Below are positions 6,457 to 11,429 of a stretch of DNA of 11,429 nucleotides, one piece after another (within the stretch, counting starts at the first letter, position 1; each line of letters begins with the position of its first letter). The stretch is from NCBI GenBank assembly GCA_031255975.1, contig JAIRRM010000193.1:1-11429 (forward strand), in the 5' to 3' direction. A model generated the notes under the pieces. It was not told the origin of the DNA. It was given only the letters and a program-made list of their open reading frames with translations, and did no database searches. The stretch is from Propionibacteriaceae bacterium. GTDB taxonomy: Bacteria; Actinomycetota; Actinomycetes; Propionibacteriales; Propionibacteriaceae. A program made the translations under genes and the position numbers.

Positions 6457-7749
6457 ATGCTGAGCCAACTGGTACAGGTTGTTGCCGGGGCCGCCCCCGC
6501 CGTTGCCGTACTCGCCCTGCTGGGCGCGTGGGCTGCGGAGGCGGTGCCCGGTGGCACCATCTCCCTCCGCCGGGGTACGACGGTGGGTATATTCGGTGCC
6601 GGGGTGCTGGTGCTGCTCCGGGAGACAACCCGTCTTGTCAACCGCGAACTGGTCACCTTCAGCGCCGTCAGCATCGCCGTGGTGCTGGAACTGGTGTTGC
6701 TGGCGCTGGTGTGGACGCGGTGGGTCGTGCCCAAAGAAGGCTCCATTTCCACCGCCGGTGACCCGGAAGCCGACCGACCAAATGGGCCGCAACGCTTGGC
6801 CGCCATGGTCAGCGGCGCTATCTGCGCACTCGTCATGTTCACCGCGCTACCTAGCGTGCTGTTGCAGTTGACCGGTTTCATCGTGCCGGGACAGCCGGTG
6901 TTCACCACGGCGACGTTGGCTCGCGTGGTCGGCTTTATCGCCGGGGCAGTACTCGTAGGGGTGACGGGAGCAATGCTGCTACGGGCAGCCCAAGGTGCCC
7001 CTAGATTGGTTGTCTCCATCGCGCTCAGCGTCGGCATCGGCGTACTGCTGGTCTCGCAGGGGGTAACCCTCACTCAGGTGGCCGTGGCCCGCACCTGGTT
7101 ACGACTGCCAACCGCGGCCTTCAAGGCGCTGATTTGGGCCATCAATCAGCAAGGACTCATACTGCCGCCGCTGCTGTTCATCGCACTGGCGGCTCCACTG
7201 TGGCGTTGGCGCGCCAACCGCACCGGAGCGCGGGCCGACACTACCGGTGATCCGAAAGGCAGGCTCGCGAAGGCCGCCGCCAGACGACGGCTCACCGCTG
7301 CGAAGCTGGCGTTGCTCGGGGTGGGGGCCATCCTGCTCACCGTCACCGCGGGGGCGGCAATAGCCAACCACAAACCCGAACTGTCTGACCCCGAGCCGTA
7401 CGACATCGTAGGCACCCAGGCCATCATCCCGTTGAGTGCCGTCAACGACGGCCACCTGCACCGTTTCGAGTACACCACCTCGACCGGGGTCACCGTACGG
7501 TTCATCGTGGTGCAGAAGAACGCCGTCGCCTATGGTGTCGGGCTGGACGCCTGCGAGATCTGCGGTGCCACCGGCTACCTGGAGCGCGCCGGGCAAATCA
7601 TCTGTCGGCTGTGCGATGTGGTGATAAACATCGCCACCATCGGTTTCAGGGGTGGGTGTAACCCGATCCCACTGGATCACACGATCATTGACGGGGCGAT
7701 AGTCATCGATCTGGCGGATCTGGAGCAGGCCGCTCCGGTGTTCTCCTAA
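6457..7749 (+). CDS. DUF2318-domain polytopic membrane protein with C-terminal cysteine-rich module
   Basis: Function is not established; DUF2318 proteins (PF10080) recur in FTR1-P19 iron clusters and are suspected of handling metal or electrons. The 430-residue product has seven or eight hydrophobic segments (about 5-26, 41-56, 69-90, 117-140, 154-176, 184-205, 222-247, 284-303). The C-terminal extracytoplasmic domain has DGHLHRF (331-337), then CEIC (366-369), CRLC (383-386) and GGCNPIP (399-405). The five cysteines C366, C369, C383, C386 and C401 are well placed to bind a metal or Fe-S centre. ATG 6457 has AGGA about eight bases upstream and lies 28 bp after the P19 gene. A role in passing electrons to or from the periplasmic-side partners is inference from these motifs and from the downstream FMN-binding protein. 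Confidence 0.88.
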   Translation: MLSQLVQVVAGAAPAVAVLALLGAWAAEAVPGGTISLRRGTTVGIFGAGVLVLLRETTRLVNRELVTFSAVSIAVVLELVLLALVWTRWVVPKEGSISTAGDPEADRPNGPQRLAAMVSGAICALVMFTALPSVLLQLTGFIVPGQPVFTTATLARVVGFIAGAVLVGVTGAMLLRAAQGAPRLVVSIALSVGIGVLLVSQGVTLTQVAVARTWLRLPTAAFKALIWAINQQGLILPPLLFIALAAPLWRWRANRTGARADTTGDPKGRLAKAAARRRLTAAKLALLGVGAILLTVTAGAAIANHKPELSDPEPYDIVGTQAIIPLSAVNDGHLHRFEYTTSTGVTVRFIVVQKNAVAYGVGLDACEICGATGYLERAGQIICRLCDVVINIATIGFRGGCNPIPLDHTIIDGAIVIDLADLEQAAPVFS

Positions 7750-7789
7750 ACCAGTAACCCCAGGGGACGGGAACCGAGGTCTGAACCAC

Positions 7790-9070
7790 ATGTTTTGGCG
7801 GCTTATCCGGCGGGCGCTCACCCGTAGGCGCGGCGGACGAATATTGCTCGCCGCCACCACCGCGCTCGGTAGCTGTGTAGCTACGGCGATGCTCGCCGTC
7901 ATGTTCGACATCGGCGACAAGGTGAACCAGGAACTCAGCACCTACGGCGCGAACATCGTGGTGCAACCCCGCAACGCCGCCATCCTGGGGCAGTTCTACG
8001 ATCTAGGCGAGAACGTCTCCGGGCCGGGGTTGGCTGAAAGCCAGGTGGCGAACATCAAGACGATCTTCTGGGCGTTCAACATCGTGGGGTTTTCACCGTT
8101 TCTGACCGCTCCGGTGATCATCGACGGTGCCGCCGTGGAGGTCGTCGGCACCTGGTTCGATCGGCATCTCGAACTACCGACCGGCGAGCACGCTATGGCT
8201 GGAGTGATCGGGTTACGCAGCTGGTGGAGCGTTGAGGGCGGTTGGATTTCGGATGACGATGACGACTTGGCGCTGGTGGGCACCACCCTGGCAACCCGTA
8301 GCGGCATCAGTTTGGGCGACACCATCACCGCCACTCCCGGCAACGACGACGGCAATCCCGTAAGCCTTCGGGTGGCAGGCATCATGCGCACCGGTGGCGC
8401 AGAAGACGAGCAGATCTTCACCACTCTGGCTACCGCGCAGCGACTGACGAACCGCCCCGGCGAAGTCGACCGTATCGAGGTTTCCGCGCTCACCACCCCG
8501 GATAACGACCTCGCCCGCCGCGCGGCGCGCAACCCCCAGGCGTTATCCGTAACCGATTGGGAGACGTGGTACTGCACCGCGTACGCCTCCGCCATCGCCT
8601 ACCAGATCGAGGAGGTCATTGATGGCGCGGTGGCGAAACCGGTGCGCCAGATCACCGAGTCGCAGGGGATGATACTTACCAAAACCCAATTGCTGATGCT
8701 GCTGGTCACCGTGCTGGCGCTGTTCGCCGCCGCCCTCGGCATCGCCAATCTGGTGAGCGCCGCGGTGATGGAGCGCGCCACCGAACTGGGGTTGCTCAAA
8801 GCGATAGGTGCCTCCAATGGCGCGGTGGTCATGCTGGTGCTGGGTGAACTGCTCGCGGTGGGTCTTGCCGGTGGTGTGGCGGGCTTTTTGGCCGGTCTCG
8901 CCGCCGCCCAGGCCATCGGGCAGATGGTCTTCGGCTCGTACATCGCGTTGCGGGGCGCGGTGGTGGCACTGGCCGCGCTGCTAGTCACTTTGGTCGTATT
9001 ACTGGGCTCGCTGCCCGCCGTACGCCACTTGCTACGGCTCGACCCGGCGGAGGTGCTACACGGCAGATGA
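7790..9070 (+). CDS. FtsX/MacB-type ABC transporter permease, first of a pair
   Basis: Membrane subunit of a type VII (mechanotransmission) ABC transporter. The 426-residue product has the MacB layout: one N-terminal transmembrane helix (about 18-40), a large extracytoplasmic MacB_PCD-like domain (about 45-295), and three C-terminal helices (about 298-322, 346-372, 389-410). The coupling segment ERATELGLLKAIGAS (328-342) contacts the ATPase. The outer domain carries a five-aspartate run (155-159) and a DWETWYCTAYASAIAYQIEE block (256-275), which I recall as characteristic of the permeases in P19-FTR1 clusters rather than generic MacB. It lies 40 bp after the DUF2318 gene with GAGG about ten bases before ATG 7790, and its TGA overlaps the next ATG. 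It probably forms a heterodimer with the next permease. Confidence 0.93.
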   Translation: MFWRLIRRALTRRRGGRILLAATTALGSCVATAMLAVMFDIGDKVNQELSTYGANIVVQPRNAAILGQFYDLGENVSGPGLAESQVANIKTIFWAFNIVGFSPFLTAPVIIDGAAVEVVGTWFDRHLELPTGEHAMAGVIGLRSWWSVEGGWISDDDDDLALVGTTLATRSGISLGDTITATPGNDDGNPVSLRVAGIMRTGGAEDEQIFTTLATAQRLTNRPGEVDRIEVSALTTPDNDLARRAARNPQALSVTDWETWYCTAYASAIAYQIEEVIDGAVAKPVRQITESQGMILTKTQLLMLLVTVLALFAAALGIANLVSAAVMERATELGLLKAIGASNGAVVMLVLGELLAVGLAGGVAGFLAGLAAAQAIGQMVFGSYIALRGAVVALAALLVTLVVLLGSLPAVRHLLRLDPAEVLHGR

Positions 9071-10191
9071 GCACCACCAAAGGCACTTTCCGCGCGGCTA
9101 TGCTGGCCCGTTCACTCACCAGACGGCGCTCCCGGGTCGTCATCGCCGTACTGGCCGTCGCCATCGGCGCGGCGACCATGTTCTCTTTGAGCACCATCGC
9201 CATCGACATCCCCAAACATCTGGCGCTCGACATTCGCAGCGTCGGCGCGAACCTGCTGGTTTCCCCGTCGGAGACGGACACCATGTCCCAGCAGGTCGTA
9301 GCCGATGTCACCGCGGCACTCCCCGACGGTTCCGTGGTGGCCCGCGCCGGGTTCCGTTTCGAGACGGTACGGATCAATCAGCAACCGTTCATCGCGGCGG
9401 GTACCGATATGGCCGATGCCCAGAGCGTGAAAGGTTACTGGAGCGTGGATGGCGACTGGCCCGAACATCCCGGCGAGGTGCTGCTCGGCACAGAGGTGGC
9501 CGAATGGGTGGGGTTGCGGGTCGGTGACCCACTCACGCTCAGCTACGACGACGAGACACTGCGGCTACGACTCACCGGCATCGCCGATACCGGCGGCAAC
9601 GAGGATGCCCTGGTGGTGCTGAGCATGGACGATCTGGAAACACTCACCGGCAGCGGTGCGGTAGTACACCTGGCGGAGTTCTCGGTGGCGCTGGACGCGA
9701 CCACTCTGGAGGCTGTGGCGGCGGCGATAACCGCGCAGGTGCCGTACGCCACCGCAGCGGTGGTGCAGCGGCTCGCCCGTTCCGAGGCTGACGTGTTGGC
9801 CATGCTACGTTCGCTGCTGAGCATCATCTCGGTGGTGGTGTTGGCCCTCACCATGATCGGGGTTTCCACCACGATGGCGGCGGTGGTCTCGGAGCGGCGT
9901 ACCGAGATCGGGCTGCGTAAGGCGCTGGGGGCGGGCGACGCGGAGGTGGTCGCCGAGTTCATGGGCGAAGCGCTGGTACTGGGCGCGCTAGGCGGGCTGC
10001 TCGGGGTGGGCACGGGGTACCTGCTTGCCCAGTATGTCAGCCAGCAGGTTTTCGCCCGTCCCGTCGCTTTTACGCCCTGGCTGGCCGCCGCGACGTTCGC
10101 CGCAGCGCTGTTAACCACCTGGGGTGCCGGGCTGTTGCCGGTGCGCAAGGCCGCCACCATAGACCCGGCGATCGTACTCAGGGAGGAATGA
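9067..10191 (+). CDS. FtsX/MacB-type ABC transporter permease, second of the pair
   Basis: The 374-residue partner permease has the same architecture: N-terminal helix (about 22-44), a smaller extracytoplasmic domain (about 48-240), then three helices (about 246-270, 298-322, 336-358). The coupling motif is RRTEIGLRKALGAG (277-290). The outer domain is some 50 residues shorter than that of the first permease and lacks the WYCT block and aspartate run, so the two are diverged paralogues with distinct faces. ATG 9067 overlaps the preceding TGA by four bases, indicating translational coupling and equal stoichiometry. MacB-type complexes usually do work on extracytoplasmic proteins or export molecules rather than import. 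The transported or acted-on substrate here is unknown. Confidence 0.93.
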   Translation: MSTTKGTFRAAMLARSLTRRRSRVVIAVLAVAIGAATMFSLSTIAIDIPKHLALDIRSVGANLLVSPSETDTMSQQVVADVTAALPDGSVVARAGFRFETVRINQQPFIAAGTDMADAQSVKGYWSVDGDWPEHPGEVLLGTEVAEWVGLRVGDPLTLSYDDETLRLRLTGIADTGGNEDALVVLSMDDLETLTGSGAVVHLAEFSVALDATTLEAVAAAITAQVPYATAAVVQRLARSEADVLAMLRSLLSIISVVVLALTMIGVSTTMAAVVSERRTEIGLRKALGAGDAEVVAEFMGEALVLGALGGLLGVGTGYLLAQYVSQQVFARPVAFTPWLAAATFAAALLTTWGAGLLPVRKAATIDPAIVLREE

Positions 10192-10198
10192 GGCGCAC

Positions 10199-10876
10199 AT
10201 GACGGACACAACCATCGTTGCCATGACCGAGGTGACCAAGGCGTACGGCGAACTGCGGGCGCTGGACGCGGTGAGCCTCACCGTCGCCGCAGGCGAGTGG
10301 GTGGCCATCGTCGGGCCGAGCGGTTCGGGAAAAACCACGCTGATGAACATAGTCGGGTGCCTTGACCGTCCCACAGACGGCACCGTGCTGCTGGGCGGAG
10401 TGGATGTGACGCGCTGCGCGGCGGCCGAACTGACCCAAGTACGCCGGGAACAGGTAGGGCTGGTGTTCCAGCGTTTCCATCTGATCCCGCATCTGAACGC
10501 GCTGGAGAACGTGATGGTGGCGCAGTACTACCACTCGCTGCCTGATGAAGCAGAGGCGATGGCCGCACTCACCAAGGTGGGGCTGGCCGGACGGGCACAC
10601 CACCTGCCCTCGCAACTCTCCGGCGGCGAGCAGCAGCGGGTGTGCATCGCGCGGGCGCTCATCAACGACCCGGCGCTGGTGCTGGCCGACGAGCCCACCG
10701 GTAACCTGGACGCCGCCAACGCCCAGGCGGTGATGCGGTTATTCCGCGAACTGCACGAACAGGGCACCACGTTGATGGTGGTCACCCATGACCCCAAGGT
10801 GGCGGCCCTCAGCGAACGCGAGATCGTGCTGGATCACGGCCGCATCGAACGAGAGGAGTTTCATGTCCAAAGTTAA
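10199..10876 (+). CDS. ABC transporter ATP-binding protein, MacB/LolD type
   Basis: Cytoplasmic ATPase that powers the two FtsX-like permeases. All nucleotide-binding motifs are intact in 225 residues: Walker A GPSGSGKTT (39-47), Q-loop Q91 in LVFQRFHLIPHL, signature LSGGEQQRV (140-148), Walker B LVLADE (160-165) with catalytic E165, D-loop GNLD (168-171) and switch H197 in VVTHD. The FQRFHLIPHLNALENV block is typical of the MacB/LolD/FtsE subfamily. ATG 10199 lies 7 bp after the permease stop with GGAGG at 10182-10186. The gene end overlaps the next gene by 14 bases. Confidence 0.95.
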   Translation: MTDTTIVAMTEVTKAYGELRALDAVSLTVAAGEWVAIVGPSGSGKTTLMNIVGCLDRPTDGTVLLGGVDVTRCAAAELTQVRREQVGLVFQRFHLIPHLNALENVMVAQYYHSLPDEAEAMAALTKVGLAGRAHHLPSQLSGGEQQRVCIARALINDPALVLADEPTGNLDAANAQAVMRLFRELHEQGTTLMVVTHDPKVAALSEREIVLDHGRIEREEFHVQS

Positions 10877-11330
10877 GATACGGCACGCTCAGGCGACGCT
10901 GGGATTGGCGGCGTTGGCATCCCTTGTCGGGTGCTCACAGGGATTCGACGCCACGCTGCCGTTGGCGGACGGGGTATTCCAGGCCGTCAGCGAACCGGAT
11001 GAGGACGGCGCGGTGGGGAGCATCACGATAACCATCACCGACGGAGCCGTGATAGATGCGGTTTTTGTGATGATCCAGCGGGATGGCACCGTAAAGGATG
11101 AGAGCTATGGCACCGGTGTCGACGCGACAGTGACCAACTCCGAGTACTACACCAAGGCCCAGCTCGCGGTGGCTGCCTGCGAGGTGTACGCGCGACAGTT
11201 GGTGGAGGTGGGCGATCCGGGCGAGGTGGATGTGGTCGCCGGAGCCACCTGGGCGCACGGGCAGTTCGTGGAAGCCGCCGAGGAGGCGTTACGGCAGGCG
11301 CAACAAGTCGCTTCCCAAAGCGGCAAATGA
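10863..11330 (+). CDS. FMN-binding-domain lipoprotein, probable ApbE flavinylation substrate
   Basis: Small exported flavoprotein candidate of the FMN_bind family (PF04205, related to NqrC/RnfG). The 155-residue precursor has a Sec-type lipoprotein signal with lipobox LVGC and lipidated C24. The FMN_bind fold follows: ADGVFQAVSEPD (35-46), GSITITITDGAVIDAVF (52-68) and EVDVVAGATW (121-130). D123 followed by AGAT with T129 matches the ApbE target motif, in which FMN is attached to threonine through a phosphoester bond. Here the usual serine before GAT is alanine and the residue two after the threonine is alanine, so the motif is somewhat relaxed. ATG 10863 has GAGGAG four to five bases upstream and overlaps the ATPase gene by 14 bases. 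Its stop overlaps the next ATG as ATGA. Role, by inference: extracytoplasmic one- or two-electron carrier for iron handling. Confidence 0.88.
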   Translation: MSKVKIRHAQATLGLAALASLVGCSQGFDATLPLADGVFQAVSEPDEDGAVGSITITITDGAVIDAVFVMIQRDGTVKDESYGTGVDATVTNSEYYTKAQLAVAACEVYARQLVEVGDPGEVDVVAGATWAHGQFVEAAEEALRQAQQVASQSGK

Positions 11331-11429
11331 GCGCCGAACACGCTCTGTCGAATGACGCCGCCGAAGCCGCCGATACGGTTTACGGCACCGATTCGGTGTT
11401 CTCCTGGATGGCCATGGGCACCACCGTCA
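11327..11429 (+). CDS. apbE: ApbE-like FAD:protein FMN transferase, N-terminal fragment (cut by right edge)
   Basis: Only 34 codons are visible. ATG 11327 overlaps the preceding TGA as ATGA. After a hydrophilic, Ala/Glu/Asp-rich leader of about 25 residues, the sequence VFSWMAMGTTV matches the opening strand of ApbE proteins, where an aromatic residue precedes AMGT. ApbE transfers the FMN part of FAD onto a threonine or serine of FMN-binding-domain proteins, exactly the kind of protein encoded just upstream. The identification rests on the short motif plus the neighbour, so it is good but not certain. No signal peptide or lipobox is seen before the core, unlike many exported ApbE enzymes. Confidence 0.72.
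   Translation, partial: MSAEHALSNDAAEAADTVYGTDSVFSWMAMGTTV

Overview
The window is high-GC DNA from a Gram-positive actinobacterium (Actinomycetota). The evidence is the gene order rpmF-rnc-mutM-smc typical of that phylum, lipoprotein-type exported proteins, frequent GTG starts and stop/start overlaps, and strong GC bias at third codon positions. I cannot name the genus from the sequence. No mobile element, CRISPR array, tRNA or rRNA was recognised.

Left part (1-4267, minus strand): a housekeeping block read leftwards from a divergent intergenic region. It encodes ribosomal protein L32 (rpmF), ribonuclease III (rnc), formamidopyrimidine-DNA glycosylase (mutM/fpg), a four-helix GtrA-family membrane protein, and the first ~597 residues of the chromosome-condensation ATPase Smc, which runs off the left edge. 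The gtrA-like gene is the unusual member. It is tied to mutM by a 4-base GTGA overlap and sits between mutM and smc.

Middle (4268-4566): a 299-bp, comparatively AT-rich divergent promoter region. It holds a good sigma-70-type promoter for rpmF on the minus strand. Towards the plus-strand genes it has a TTGACT -35-like element lying inside a 25-bp interrupted palindrome, which looks like an operator. No DtxR/IdeR consensus box was found.

Right part (4567-11429, plus strand): a tightly packed operon of at least eight genes. In order these are an FTR1-family iron permease, a P19/Tp34-type periplasmic metal-binding lipoprotein, a DUF2318 polytopic membrane protein with a C-terminal cysteine-rich module, two FtsX/MacB-type permeases, an ABC ATPase, an FMN-binding-domain lipoprotein, and the start of an ApbE-like flavin transferase cut by the right edge. 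The first six match the layout of the P19-FTR1 iron-uptake clusters known from Campylobacter and relatives. The last two suggest that this version carries a covalently flavinylated extracytoplasmic electron carrier plus the enzyme that loads it. My reading, which is inference, is a membrane iron-acquisition machine with P19 capturing metal, FTR1 moving iron, the MacB-like ABC complex doing mechanical work or export, and DUF2318 with the flavoprotein supplying a redox step. The redox part is the most interesting feature of the window.
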